From Chryseobacterium sp. JUb7 (GTDB lineage Bacteria > Bacteroidota > Bacteroidia > Flavobacteriales > Weeksellaceae): a DNA stretch of 64,000 nt. The notes under the pieces are model-generated. The model was not told the DNA's origin. It saw nothing but the letters and a program-made list of their open reading frames with translations, and did not search any database. Position 1 is the first letter of the stretch; every line of letters starts with the position of its first letter. Location of the stretch: positions 347,244 through 411,243 of the forward strand of contig NZ_JANUFF010000004.1 in NCBI RefSeq assembly GCF_024806495.1. The letters run 5' to 3'. Below are positions 9,516 to 18,439 of this stretch, in pieces. The position numbers were made by a program, and so were the translations under genes.

Positions 9516-10070
9516 ATGATTTCAGAAAAAATAATTTTGGGCATAGATCCGGGAACTACCGTAATGGGATTTGGGATTATTTCCGTTAAAAAAGGTAAAA
9601 TGGAAATGATTTCCATTCATGAACTTTTACTTAAAAAGTACCCGAATCACGAAACGAAGCTTAAATATATCTTTGATAAGACGTTAGCATTAATTGACGA
9701 ATTTCATCCTGATGAGGTCGCATTGGAGGCTCCTTTTTATGGAAAAAATGTTCAGAGTATGCTTAAGCTTGGGCGCGCACAGGGTGTTGCTATGGCAGCT
9801 AGCTTATACCGGAATATTCCTATTACCGAATATTCTCCTAAAAAGATAAAAATGGCGATCACCGGAAACGGAAATGCGAGTAAAGAGCAGGTAGCGGGAA
9901 TGCTTCAGAATTTATTGGGTCTTAAAGAATTTCCAACAAAATATCTTGATGCCTCCGACGGATTGGCCGTGGCAGTCTGTCATCACTTTAATTCAGGAAC
10001 GATTTCCGATACAAAAGGATATACAGGCTGGGCAAGCTTTTTAAAACAAAATCCGGATCGTTTAAAATAA
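9516..10070 (+). CDS. ruvC: Holliday junction resolvase RuvC
   Basis: A 184-residue endonuclease of the RNase H fold. The acidic catalytic residues are in the expected places: D11 in LGIDPGTT, E71 in EVALEAPFYGKN, and D145/D148 in LDASDGLAVAVCHH. It cuts Holliday junctions symmetrically after RuvAB branch migration during recombinational repair. Length is normal for the family. It stands alone here, not next to ruvAB, and its ATG sits directly behind a -7 element. Confidence 0.96.
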   Translation: MISEKIILGIDPGTTVMGFGIISVKKGKMEMISIHELLLKKYPNHETKLKYIFDKTLALIDEFHPDEVALEAPFYGKNVQSMLKLGRAQGVAMAASLYRNIPITEYSPKKIKMAITGNGNASKEQVAGMLQNLLGLKEFPTKYLDASDGLAVAVCHHFNSGTISDTKGYTGWASFLKQNPDRLK

Positions 10071-10085
10071 CATCCGGATTTTTTT
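10049..10085. terminator. Bidirectional terminator after ruvC
   Basis: Two copies of the self-complementary ATCCGGAT, one inside the last codons of ruvC and one past its stop, pair as AAATCCGGAT / ATCCGGATTT and are followed by T7. A small lipoprotein gene ends 2 bases further on the other strand. Confidence 0.7.
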
Positions 10086-10086
10086 A

Positions 10087-10497
10087 TTATTTGGCTTTAT
10101 ATTCTGCAGGAGTAACATTGAAGTCTGCGGTAAGTTTCCCGTTTTTATCGTAATAAGAGTATTTAAGTACAACATCATTATCACGGAACTCCTGTAAATC
10201 AGCAGAAGTTTTTACGGCTTGTAAAGCGCCTTCTTTAGCTTCTTTTTTAAAAGTCTCTATTTGCTCCGGCGTTACATTTTCTTTCACATCATCTGTCAGC
10301 GTATAATTATATTTAAATACCTTGTTAGGCTCTGTAGAAACACTGTCTAAACGTATTCCGTCATTAAGAATCTGAGGCGTAAGTTTGTTCATGCTTGCGG
10401 CGGCTTCTTTAAGCTCATCATCAATTGTTTTTTCTTTTTTACATGAAACTACAATTAATAGAAGTAAAACCAATGAAAACTTTACTACATTTTTCAT
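10087..10497 (-). CDS. Small lipoprotein of unknown function
   Basis: 136 residues with a lipoprotein signal (MKNVVKFSLVLLLLIVVSC, acylated Cys near 19) followed by KKEK, a common Bacteroidota surface or periplasmic lipoprotein start. The mature part is charged, with a C-terminal strand pair around DNDVVLKYSYYDKNGKLTAD. No catalytic motif is visible. It appears monocistronic, converging on ruvC. Confidence 0.75.
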   Translation of the reverse strand: MKNVVKFSLVLLLLIVVSCKKEKTIDDELKEAAASMNKLTPQILNDGIRLDSVSTEPNKVFKYNYTLTDDVKENVTPEQIETFKKEAKEGALQAVKTSADLQEFRDNDVVLKYSYYDKNGKLTADFNVTPAEYKAK

Positions 10498-10574
10498 AAT
10501 TTAAAGATTTTGAGTTTGATATTTAAAGATAGGATTATTTAAATAAACAGATATTGTACTTTCTTATAAAGTGT

Positions 10575-11036
10575 TTACTGTTTTTCATAAGTATCTTCAA
10601 TTTCCCTCACCTTACCATCAAGAATATCACTGTAGCGTATTGAAAATTTATTCTCGGAAAGAATTTCATATTGTTCTGTTTTCTTTAAATCGCCTTCCCA
10701 ATAAGAAAAACAGCATTCATTTATACTGATCTTTATTGGACCTCCTGAACTCTTGACAGAACAGTCTTTACCCGTAGCATAATTTTTAGTCAGAAACCAG
10801 TTTCCGTTTTCTTTCTTAAATACCAGAGTATATTTTTTCATGCAATCATGTGAAGGATATATTTTTTTCTCATTCCCTTCAGAATATTTCTGATCCACAA
10901 ATCTCCAGCTTCCGGTAAAATAATGCGCATTATTTTTTACAGATATTTCAGGTTTGTTTTTTAATTGTTTTTTGGTCTGCGACTGACAAGAGCATATCAG
11001 CAGGCACAATAAGAAACAACTTATTACTTTAGCCAT
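10575..11036 (-). CDS. Small lipoprotein of unknown function
   Basis: From the ATG at 11036 the product is 153 residues with lipobox CSCQ near residue 17; an upstream in-frame ATG at 11057 would add seven residues before the signal peptide and overlaps the terminator of the M43 gene, so it is unlikely. The mature part contains HYFTGSWRFVDQKY and a cysteine-bearing segment ISINECCFSYWEGD, and looks like a small beta barrel or lipocalin-like domain. I do not recognise the family. Confidence 0.7.
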   Translation of the reverse strand: MAKVISCFLLCLLICSCQSQTKKQLKNKPEISVKNNAHYFTGSWRFVDQKYSEGNEKKIYPSHDCMKKYTLVFKKENGNWFLTKNYATGKDCSVKSSGGPIKISINECCFSYWEGDLKKTEQYEILSENKFSIRYSDILDGKVREIEDTYEKQ

Positions 11037-11056
11037 ATTTAAAGATATTATCAACA

Positions 11057-11086
11057 AAAAATAAGCCCTTAGAAAAGGGCTTATTT
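11057..11086 (-). terminator. Terminator after the M43 peptidase gene
   Basis: AATAAGCCCTT-agaa-AAGGGCTTATT forms an 11-bp stem with T-rich flanks, directly past the stop of the gene at 11091-12986. Confidence 0.8.
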
Positions 11087-11090
11087 TATA

Positions 11091-12986
11091 TTAGTTATTA
11101 AAAAATTTCTTAGAATCTTTTTTATCTGAATAATTAATAATATATGCTCCTTTTACTAATTCCTGGTTGATCTGAACTTCATTTGTTTTAGAATTCCCCT
11201 GTTGAATAAGTTTTCCGCTTAGGTCATATATTTGATAGTTTCCGAATATCTTATTCTTGGCTCCGGCCAGTCTAAGTTTATTCTCGCTCTTTATATATAC
11301 AATCTTAGTATCCGAATGATCTTTAACCTCAGATGTTCCTAAATTATCCAGAATTTTCACTGCATAATCTTCCATCTGACCATATTGCAACTGAGAACAT
11401 GCCGTAAAATCAGGAAGCGCAGCTGAACCAAATGTTGCAGCATCTACTGCTATTCTCATTCGTAAATAAGTATTTTTCACAGCCGATGCAGGCGGAGTAA
11501 TGTTATTGGTAAGCGTTATGGTTGCTCCCGAAGCCATTGCCGTTGCTGATGTATTGTTAACAACCAGTTCAGACTCTTCAAATGCCCCGTTATTATTATA
11601 ATCTATCCAAACCTTTGTTCTGAACTTATCAGACTGTGAAAAGCCGTTCATATAGGTTACTTTTAGCGGAGTACTTGTATTTGATGCAATATCCGTATAA
11701 TAAGCAGGTCTTATACAAGTAGCTGTAGAATAATCTGCATAATAAACCGGAGAAGCCTCATCTGAGTCATATCCGTTTGTCATACTGCTGATCGATGCAA
11801 AATTAACTTTATAAGGACCTATGGCATAATTATTATTCGTAGGATGAACAATTCCTGCCGGATTACACTGCGCTGCAATAACAGAAACAGGAGAAGGAAT
11901 AACTACAGAAGGATCTTTTCCTGCAGTGGAATTAAGTAGATTTTTTCTGTATTCCATCATTAACAATACAGCTCTGTCTCTTTGTCCATCAGTAAATTTA
12001 CGTTCCACATTCGTGTAGTTCATGATATTATACTGAGTTCCGTCATAGTTTTGCCCCGTACAAGGATCTGTTGCAGAATTATTAGGAACCGACATTCCAT
12101 ACATACTTCTTGATGGCGAAGTATCACAAACTCTGTCACCGTCTGTTGCGCAATTATTATTAACAGGACAAGATGTCTGGCTCGTGTAAGAAACTCCTTG
12201 GAAGGTATGATAAAGACCGAACGCATGTCCCAACTCGTGCGTCAGCGTCGTATCATTTGAATTTTTTATAGTCGCTACCTTCATGAAACTTTCATAGCTG
12301 TAATCATAAGTATCCGGGAACATTGCATATCCCATAAGACCATACGAAAGCTGCTGCTGTCCGTCAAAACCAATCACTACATAGATATTAAAATAAGACG
12401 TTTCCGGCCAGTGTGGTGCCAGCTGACTTTTGATTTCGTAATCAGCTGCCCCGCTATTCCCCTGCATTTTCACTCCATAATTATCATAAGAAGGAAGTGT
12501 ACTCCCGTTATATCTTACAATACCTGTTGTAGGAGTACAGTTTGGAGCCCTTTTTGCCAATACAAGCCTAAACGGCATTACAGCGCCACCCGTAGGCCCC
12601 GAACCTTCCGGATAAAAACCGTTACCATACGTAGTCGCATACATTTTGTTGGCTCTGTCGATCCAGTTGATGATTTCCTGATCTGTCAACGCCAAATTAG
12701 AATTTGCAGAAGCCTGAGACTCAATCACGTGCACGACAACAGGGATCTCGTAAATTTGTCCTGTATAAAGACCGTTCCATGATGTTGTAGCTCCTACTTT
12801 GTTTAGAGAAGACTGTTTGTTGATATTAGCAAGGTTCAAATCAACCTCTTCTCTTTTTTTCTTAAAATCTGGATATCGGTTATCCATTTTCTTCATAACG
12901 ACATCAAATCCACATTCTTTTTGTTGATTTTGGGAAAATGCATTAATAAAAAACATTAACGTAATAAAAATAATAATTTTCTTCAT
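11091..12986 (-). CDS. M43 (cytophagalysin-like) zinc metalloprotease with GEVED and T9SS domains
   Basis: A 631-residue secreted protease. Signal peptide MKKIIIFITLMFFINAFSQ. The metzincin-type zinc site HELGHAFGLYH spans residues 250-260, and several Cys pairs follow (TSCPVNNNCATDGDRVC), as in the pappalysin/M43 family. After the catalytic domain, about residues 370-550 form a GEVED domain ending YGQMEDYAVKI, and the last 70 residues are a T9SS sorting tail (KNKIFGNYQIYDLSGKLIQQG). The zinc site and fold predict an extracellular endopeptidase. It is a paralogue of the protein at 20820-22703, with the same domain order. Confidence 0.93.
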   Translation of the reverse strand: MKKIIIFITLMFFINAFSQNQQKECGFDVVMKKMDNRYPDFKKKREEVDLNLANINKQSSLNKVGATTSWNGLYTGQIYEIPVVVHVIESQASANSNLALTDQEIINWIDRANKMYATTYGNGFYPEGSGPTGGAVMPFRLVLAKRAPNCTPTTGIVRYNGSTLPSYDNYGVKMQGNSGAADYEIKSQLAPHWPETSYFNIYVVIGFDGQQQLSYGLMGYAMFPDTYDYSYESFMKVATIKNSNDTTLTHELGHAFGLYHTFQGVSYTSQTSCPVNNNCATDGDRVCDTSPSRSMYGMSVPNNSATDPCTGQNYDGTQYNIMNYTNVERKFTDGQRDRAVLLMMEYRKNLLNSTAGKDPSVVIPSPVSVIAAQCNPAGIVHPTNNNYAIGPYKVNFASISSMTNGYDSDEASPVYYADYSTATCIRPAYYTDIASNTSTPLKVTYMNGFSQSDKFRTKVWIDYNNNGAFEESELVVNNTSATAMASGATITLTNNITPPASAVKNTYLRMRIAVDAATFGSAALPDFTACSQLQYGQMEDYAVKILDNLGTSEVKDHSDTKIVYIKSENKLRLAGAKNKIFGNYQIYDLSGKLIQQGNSKTNEVQINQELVKGAYIINYSDKKDSKKFFNN

Positions 12987-13170
12987 CTTTTATATTTTTG
13001 TTGTTTTATTGTCAGCAAAACTATATTTTTTTTATCAAAATGCAAATTAAAATTTAAAAAAAGAGCCTTAGAAATCACCAAATTTTGACATAAATATATA
13101 AATCACTCTATTTCAGTATAATAAAAACAAATTCAATCTTACTTGGTAAAACATAATACTATCTTTAACA

Positions 13171-13197
13171 TTGGTATGATTTTTAGTATTACATTTG
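13171..13197 (+). promoter_or_regulatory. Promoter of the DUF4407 gene
   Basis: TTG at 13171-13173 and TACATTTG at 13190-13197 match the Bacteroidota -33/-7 elements (TAnnTTTG exact), with 16 bases between them instead of the more usual 19. The start codon lies 15 bases past the -7 element. Confidence 0.55.
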
Positions 13198-13212
13198 TAT
13201 AAATTTTCTATC

Positions 13213-14283
13213 ATGAAAAACAACCAACAAACTATAAATCAAGTGAATCATCCCATCAATTGGTTCCAAAAATTTCTGCTGATATGCTCTGGCGGAAATG
13301 TACATATACTAAGAAAAACGCCAAGTGAATGGAATAAATTTTCGGGCATTGGAGGCATTGTTCTTTTTACGGCGATATTTGCTACACTTTCTGCAGGCTA
13401 TGCGATGTACACTGTATTTGACAATATCTGGACATCCATCGGTTTTGGAATTTTATGGGGATTAATGATTTTTAATCTGGACCGCTATATCGTTTCCTCT
13501 ATCAAAAAGACTGGAACCTGGTGGAATCAGATCTTAATGGCAATTCCACGTCTGATTCTGGCCACCTTTTTAGGAATCATTATTTCTAAACCTTTGGAAC
13601 TTAAAATATTTGAAAAAGAGGTGAACAAACAGTTAAATACCATCATCCAAAGAAACAAAAAACAGCTTCAGGGTGAGATGAGCGGACGAATTCTTCAGCA
13701 AAGCGGACCTTTTGAAACCGAAAAAAAGCAGATTTCAGAGAAAATTCTACAATATCAGAAATCTTATGATTCTGCAGCCGTAGAACTTGAAAAAGAAATA
13801 TTAGGAAAACAATCCGGACTTACCAGTGGGAAGGAAGGCTTTGGACCTAATGCAAAACGTAAGCAGGAGCTCAAAGAACAGCGCAGACAGGATCTTGAAA
13901 ACTATCAAAAACAGGTTGCTCCAAGAATTGAATATTTAGATAAAGAAATATCGAAAGTCTATACCAATCTGGAAACAGAAAGAAAATCCACAGAAACTTT
14001 TGAAGATAAGTTCAATGGATTTGCAGCAAGATTGCAGGCTCTGGATGAGCTCGGTAAAAATTCTGCAATCATCGGACTTGCTGCTACTTTCATTATGGGA
14101 CTTTTTATCTGTCTGGAAATTTCTCCGGTTCTGGTAAAACTGATCTCACCCGTTGGACCCTATGATTATCTTCTGGAAAAAACTGAAAATGATTTCCGTC
14201 TTTATGCTAAAGAAAAAATTGAAAAAGGAAATTTTCTCACCGATTTCAGGATTGAGGATTTTAAAGAAAATTTGAGAAAATAA
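13213..14283 (+). CDS. DUF4407 membrane protein
   Basis: From the ATG at 13213 the protein has 356 residues. Two transmembrane segments near residues 45-90 are followed by a third (LMAIPRLILATFLGIIIS), then a long charged coiled-coil region of about 140 residues (KKQLQGEMSG through ERKSTETFEDKF), and a last membrane segment (IIGLAATFIMGLFICLEISPV). This order is that of the DUF4407 family, common in Bacteroidota. The N-terminal FLLICSGGN and the NLDRYIV segment after the second helix are characteristic. Function is unknown. It is monocistronic and lies at the edge of the accessory region. Confidence 0.85.
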   Translation: MKNNQQTINQVNHPINWFQKFLLICSGGNVHILRKTPSEWNKFSGIGGIVLFTAIFATLSAGYAMYTVFDNIWTSIGFGILWGLMIFNLDRYIVSSIKKTGTWWNQILMAIPRLILATFLGIIISKPLELKIFEKEVNKQLNTIIQRNKKQLQGEMSGRILQQSGPFETEKKQISEKILQYQKSYDSAAVELEKEILGKQSGLTSGKEGFGPNAKRKQELKEQRRQDLENYQKQVAPRIEYLDKEISKVYTNLETERKSTETFEDKFNGFAARLQALDELGKNSAIIGLAATFIMGLFICLEISPVLVKLISPVGPYDYLLEKTENDFRLYAKEKIEKGNFLTDFRIEDFKENLRK

Positions 14284-14304
14284 ATACTCTTTGATAGTAG
14301 TTAC

Positions 14305-14333
14305 AAAGCTTTCGGAATTCCGAAAGCTTTTTT
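14305..14333 (+). terminator. Terminator after the DUF4407 gene
   Basis: AAAGCTTTCGGAATTCCGAAAGCTTT is a perfect 26-base palindrome followed by further T residues, 21 bases past the stop. Confidence 0.85.
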
Positions 14334-14421
14334 ATTACAACCTTTTACAAAATAATTGCATCTCTATATTTAATACGACACTTTTTGTCGCTTAACAATA
14401 ATACTTTTGTCATTCAATAGT

Positions 14422-15178
14422 ATGGGGAAGGAACTGCAAGAGACTGGTATGTATGATTATGAGACAAGGTTTTACATGCCGGATATTGGAAGATGGGGTG
14501 TTGTTGATGAACTTGCGGAGAAATTTAGTCGTCATAGTCCATATAATTATGTTGTCAATGACCCTATTAATGGTTTTGATCCCGATGGAAGAGATGTAAT
14601 ATTTCTTGCGGATTCTAAGGCTGTTCCTGCAGCAGGGCATGGGGCTGTAATTGTTGGAAACTCACGAGATGGTTGGTACTATTATTCAATGAATGGACAG
14701 GAGAAGGGAGTAGTTCATATGGTGACGCAAAAAATGCGGATGTTGGTACTTTTTTAGGAAAAGGATTAAGCCCAAAACAGGCAGTGTTAAAAGCACGTGT
14801 TATAAATCCAAAAGAGCAACATCATTATGATAAGTATGTTACCATTAAAACCACTAAGGAAGAAGATGAAAAAATAAAAAGTAAAACAGCAGAAGCTGCC
14901 AAAGCAGAAAAATATTGTGTTATTGGGCAGTCATGTGCAAACGTGATGTTAAATGCATTCAATAAAATTATAGAGATCAGGACAGATAATGCGTGGTATC
15001 TACCAAAACAAGTAAACCCCGCTCCCAATGCAATTATAGATAACTTTGAACGTGGAATGAATTATTATAATCGTTTTTTATCTCTTCTGAAAATAAAATA
15101 GAACCTCGTAAACAACCAATAATAACTGTTGGACCTTTAGTGCCTATCGATGAAAATGGAAAAGAAATAAAAAAATGA
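14422..15178 (+). pseudogene. Orphan Rhs tip A: core remnant plus permuted papain-like toxin domain (two frameshifts)
   Basis: The first 60 codons are the end of an Rhs core (GKELQETGMY, RFYMPDIGRWG, YNYVVNDPINGFDPDG) without the rest of the protein. The tip then reads GHGAVIVGN, a frameshift near 14700, GTFLGKGLSPKQAV, and YCVIGQSCANVMLNAF. Order and spacing of GH and the later Cys suggest a circularly permuted NlpC/P60-papain fold, as I recall for some flavobacterial Rhs tips (family memory, moderate). A second frameshift lies at the T6 run near 15074-15079. The corrected frame ends at TGA 15176-15178, overlapping the ATG of the next gene. Both shifts equal loss of one base. There is no plausible own start or secretion signal, so it is probably silent. 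Confidence 0.7.
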
Positions 15179-15663
15179 AAAAAATAGCAATTGTTTTTAC
15201 GGGGCTATGCTTGATTGGTATCCTATTATATTATTTATTCGGCTTATTATCTTCTGCTGTTGGATGGTATGGTTACCAAAAATGGAAATATAGAGTCGGA
15301 ACCGATATAATTAATGAATCAAAAGATAGAAAAATTTTTGTGAAAGCATTAAATTATAAAATTGTTGATTCAAGTAATTTAAAAGGATTTCATTTTAGAC
15401 CATATATTGAAAAAGGATTTAGATATGGCTATCATTCTATGGAAGAAACAAGAATTGATACTTATACTAAATATCCATACAATTTGAGTTATGAAAGAAA
15501 TAAAAAAGATTTTATTGTATTAAATATTTTTCCAGAGGATAGAGTGAAATTAGATAGTTCAGATGTAAATTGGGGGTATTTAAAGCAACCATATTTACAA
15601 GATACCATTAGAATAAAGATTGAAGGGGTTACAAATCAGAAAGGTATAATAAAAATATGGTAA
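15175..15663 (+). CDS. Candidate immunity protein for tip A (membrane anchored)
   Basis: 162 residues, starting in the ATGA overlap with the corrected tip A frame, the classic toxin/immunity arrangement. An N-terminal transmembrane segment (IVFTGLCLIGILLYYLFGLL) is followed by a soluble, probably periplasmic part rich in aromatic and charged residues. No known immunity family is recognised. It is intact although the toxin in front is broken, as expected if immunity is retained against related strains. The next Rhs remnant begins at the base after its stop codon. Confidence 0.6.
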   Translation: MKKIAIVFTGLCLIGILLYYLFGLLSSAVGWYGYQKWKYRVGTDIINESKDRKIFVKALNYKIVDSSNLKGFHFRPYIEKGFRYGYHSMEETRIDTYTKYPYNLSYERNKKDFIVLNIFPEDRVKLDSSDVNWGYLKQPYLQDTIRIKIEGVTNQKGIIKIW

Positions 15664-16571
15664 AATCATTCTGCGACGTATAAGAACTACAAGTATAACG
15701 GCAAGGAGTTGCAGGAGACGGGAATGTATATGCCGGATATTGGTAGATGGGCGTTGTAGATCCCAAAAATGAATTATTAGAAAGTTCTTCACCATATGTT
15801 TATGCTTTAAATAGTCCGATATTATATCTCGATAAAGATGGGGAATTACCAATTTTAATCAATGGCAGAGTCGAATCAGATTCTGAAAGAGGAAATGCAA
15901 GCTATTGGTCGCAGGAAATTATAAATACAATTAAAGGAGCTGGTATTGCAAATCCTGGTGGGCAGTTTCATTTTGTAGATGGAGATAGATATACAGGACA
16001 AAACTTATTTGGCGATTGGAGTATGTGAAACGGAAGCAATATAGGAGGAAATACACCTGAAAACAGAATTGCGGCAGGCAGAATCGCTATGAATAATGCT
16101 GAATTCCAAAATATTTTATCTAAACTTGCAAGAGATCCTAAAACTGGAAAAATAATAGAAAAAATACAAATATATACTCATAGTAGAGGAGCTGCTTTTG
16201 GACAAGGTTATTCAGAGCGTTTAGTTCGCATGATTAAAGAAAATGCTGATCTTTTTGCTGATCCAGATAATGTTGTTGAATTTTCTTACAATATGGCTCC
16301 TCACCAATCCGGAAGATTAAAAGCTATTGATGGAATTCCCACCTATACAGAAGATGATCTTTCGGGAAATAGAATGAAAGGTGTTAAAGCTGCTTTTACT
16401 TCTGATCAAGGAAAAGGTATAAAAAATGCACATACAATTAAGCCTTTCGGTAAGGATTTGTCAACATTTACAGCATCCTTTAATAAAGGGAAAACTATTC
16501 AAAATATCATTAATGATTTTGTAAAAACAATGAAAGCTAAATATAATATAACCGTAACAGTTGTACAATGA
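15664..16571 (+). pseudogene. Orphan Rhs tip B: core remnant plus putative alpha/beta-hydrolase toxin
   Basis: The remnant (YKNYKYNGKELQETGMY) directly follows the previous stop. It lacks the seven codons DYGARFY found in other copies, has lost one G in the GRWGVVD codons near 15750, and has an in-frame TGA at 16026-16028. Read through, the tip continues IQIYTHSRGAAFGQGYSERL, in which HSRGA resembles the nucleophile elbow of lipase-like alpha/beta hydrolases (GxSxG-type with the first Gly replaced), then FSYNMAPHQSGR and a C terminus NITVTVVQ. The fragment downstream of the TGA (from ATG 16089) could still be translated alone. A lipase or esterase activity is inference from one motif. Confidence 0.62.
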
Positions 16572-16825
16572 AAGCAGTAATAATATTTATATTGAATGCA
16601 ATGAGTGTTTGGCTAGTTTATTTTTTGTACTCTGTTAATATTTTTTTAATAAACGGATCTGGAGCCAGTTACAATAAAAATATTGAGTATTGGAAAATTG
16701 GATTTGGATTAGTGGGGATTTTGCATATTTTGTTAATATGGAAATACTTTAATAGCAAATTGAAATATTTTTCAGTCCCTATCTTAATAATTTTATACTT
16801 TTATTTTGGAGTTTACAAGTTGTAA
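16568..16825 (+). CDS. Candidate immunity protein for tip B (three-helix membrane protein)
   Basis: 85 residues, beginning in an ATGA overlap with the end of tip B. Almost the whole protein is hydrophobic with about three transmembrane helices (VIIFILNAMSVWLVYFLY, IGFGLVGILHILLIW, FSVPILIILYFYFGV). A membrane-embedded immunity protein would suit a membrane-acting lipase toxin, but no family match is recognised. Confidence 0.55.
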   Translation: MKAVIIFILNAMSVWLVYFLYSVNIFLINGSGASYNKNIEYWKIGFGLVGILHILLIWKYFNSKLKYFSVPILIILYFYFGVYKL

Positions 16826-16867
16826 ATAGTGTGTCTCTTCGACAATTTTCAAAAGTTAATTTCCTTG

Positions 16868-16895
16868 CTGCGCAAAGTCTCCCGACTTTGCGCAG
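16868..16895. repeat. Perfect 12-bp palindrome
   Basis: CTGCGCAAAGTC-tccc-GACTTTGCGCAG is a perfect inverted repeat with a 4-base loop, followed by AGATAAAA. It resembles REP-type elements. A second palindrome at 20731-20753 has a different stem but the same GCAGATAAAA tail. Confidence 0.75.
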
Positions 16896-16906
16896 ATAAA
16901 ATAAAT

Positions 16907-16943
16907 AAAACCCCATCGCAATTGCGATGAGCTTTGTTTTTTT
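16907..16943 (+). terminator. Terminator of module B
   Basis: The core CATCGCAATTGCGATG is a perfect palindrome flanked by partly pairing A/C and G/T tracts and followed by T8. About 35 bases here and downstream resemble the terminator at 18835-18871, pointing to a shared origin of the module ends. Confidence 0.65.
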
Positions 16944-17075
16944 ATAGTACTACAATATTTTTGATGAATATGAGGAAAGGGAAATTGAGTAGTTTTATGC
17001 TAAAATGGGGAATTTCAGAGGTAGATTTATGAATTAGCAAAGGACCTCAGGCTAAACATAAATAGTCCCACTACA

Positions 17076-17252
17076 ATGAGTATATTGGAAAATGCAGATA
17101 AAACAGTACAAGAGTTTATATCAACACATAGACAAGGAAGTATAAAGTCAGTTTTTCCAGCAGAGCATTTAAATAGCACCGTTAAAGAGGCATTGCAAAG
17201 CGGTAATACAACTGTACGTAAACTATTAACAGATAGTAGATTTTTAAAATAA
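17076..17252 (+). pseudogene. Orphan toxin tip C (58-codon C-terminal remnant)
   Basis: A short frame too small for usual ORF cut-offs. It reads MSILENADKTVQEFISTHRQ and then GSIKSVFPAEHLNSTVKEAL, ending in TVRKLLTDSRFLK. I recall similar ends, (V/I)xxFPxExL ... RKLLxDxRF(K/L)K, closing many polymorphic toxins, so this is probably the end of a tip whose body and core are gone. Its TAA overlaps the ATG of the next gene by one base. In-frame codons extend upstream to a stop at 17022. The 250 bases between 16826 and here hold only the palindrome, the terminator and degenerate sequence. Confidence 0.55.
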
Positions 17253-17530
17253 TGATAAATAACAAAAGTTCAGAAATAAATCGTTTGATAAATTCTATAG
17301 AAGTTGAAAATATAATAGGACTTGAGATTGTAGATTTCTGGGATTCCGATATTACAGCGATAGGATTCCGATTTGGTGAAAAGTTACTTTATATCTCTTC
17401 ATATAACTATTTTGATACCGAAAATTACAATGTAATTATTGAAAATTTTGACACAGGCGAAATAATAGAACCTGAAAAAGAGGTAGATTTTTATGGCATT
17501 TTAGCTAAGATTAAAGAACTTTCAAAATAA
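17252..17530 (+). CDS. Candidate immunity protein for tip C
   Basis: 92 residues, acidic, cytoplasmic (no signal or membrane segment), starting at a TAATG overlap with tip C. The sequence alternates strands and charged turns (IVDFWDSDITAIGFRFGEKL, YNVIIENFDTGEII). Small acidic proteins next to toxin tips usually are immunity proteins; the family is not recognised. A cytoplasmic location suggests that the toxin acts in the cytoplasm. Confidence 0.55.
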   Translation: MINNKSSEINRLINSIEVENIIGLEIVDFWDSDITAIGFRFGEKLLYISSYNYFDTENYNVIIENFDTGEIIEPEKEVDFYGILAKIKELSK

Positions 17531-18434
17531 GTATATTCGGGATGAGCTTCCGGAATCTACGGGTACGGGTAAGGACCGGGTATGACGTGATCGCAATATC
17601 TTATAACTATAAGTCCAACAGTTAGGAATTGTAGGAAACAGGGATATATGATTATGGTGCGAGGTTTTATATGCCGGACTTGGGAAGATGGGGTGTGGTA
17701 GACCCAAGAAGTCAATACACTCAAGAAGCATATAGTTAAGTTTGGAATAATCCTATTTTAAATACAGATCCTACAGGTATGCAGGGAATGGTTTTTGGCT
17801 TTGACGGTGGACCAGGAGATTCTCCTGATAATCATGTAAAAATAGAAACTATTACGCTTACTGTTTATAAACCCATTAAAACTGAATCTCGTGGTTTTGA
17901 TTTTTCAGGAACTGGTATCATAAGCGGTATTGCTATGGCAGGAAGTCGCTATCCAAATCCATACACTCTTGCAGTAGCAGGAATAGCAGCTATAATTCTG
18001 TGGAATACTCTTCAAATTTATCATGCAACAGAAGCATATAGAAAAGAAGAAATTCCTCTTGATTTATCACCTCAAGCTCTTCCAGTTCATTTTGCCCAAG
18101 GACAAGATAAGGAAGAGGAGGAGACGGATGTAAATGATGCCCCAGTTCCTAAAGATGGAAAAAGAAAAAAGAATAGAATACCTGATAAAGGAAAACCTAA
18201 TACAGTAGAAACAAATAAACCTGGAACCACTTCTAAAAAATATGGTCCAGATGGAAATGTTCAAAAGGAATATAATAAAGGACACGGACCTACTTATCCT
18301 GAAAATGCGCAAGATGATCATATTCATGATTATATATACCTAATCCACGAAATCCATCAGGGCTAGGAGATAGACAAACAGGTAGACCACCTAAAAAATG
18401 GGAATTGTTAAGAGACTTTGGGATAAAAAAATAA
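17531..18434 (+). pseudogene. Orphan Rhs tip D: heavily mutated core remnant plus toxin tip (frameshift)
   Basis: Decayed core codons start right after the preceding stop: YNYKSNS-stop-ELQETG, then ARFYMPDLGRWGVVDPRSQY and QEAYS-stop-VWNNPILNTDPTG, with at least two nonsense codons. From about 17779 the tip is open for 195 codons, with a hydrophobic stretch (TLAVAGIAAIILWNTLQIYH), a charged linker (GKRKKNRIPDKGKPN) and a small terminal domain with KKYGPDGNVQKEYN and DDHIHDY. A one-base loss in the TA repeat near 18335 breaks the frame; the corrected end is GRPPKKWELLRDFGIKK with stop at 18432-18434, six bases before the next ATG. The clustered His and Asp residues suggest a nuclease-type site, without proof. 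Confidence 0.62.
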
Positions 18435-18439
18435 TATTT

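Noticed and set aside
12411..12782. Plus-strand open frame of 123 codons
   Set aside because: It overlaps the well-supported M43 protease on the other strand and shows no domain.
14376..14391. Small CGACA/TGTCG inverted repeat as recombination site before the toxin array
   Set aside because: Only 5-bp arms and no second copy at the other end of the array; chance is likely.
14422..18434. Functional Rhs proteins
   Set aside because: Only the last part of the core is present, with nonsense codons and frameshifts, and there is no YD-repeat region or secretion signal.
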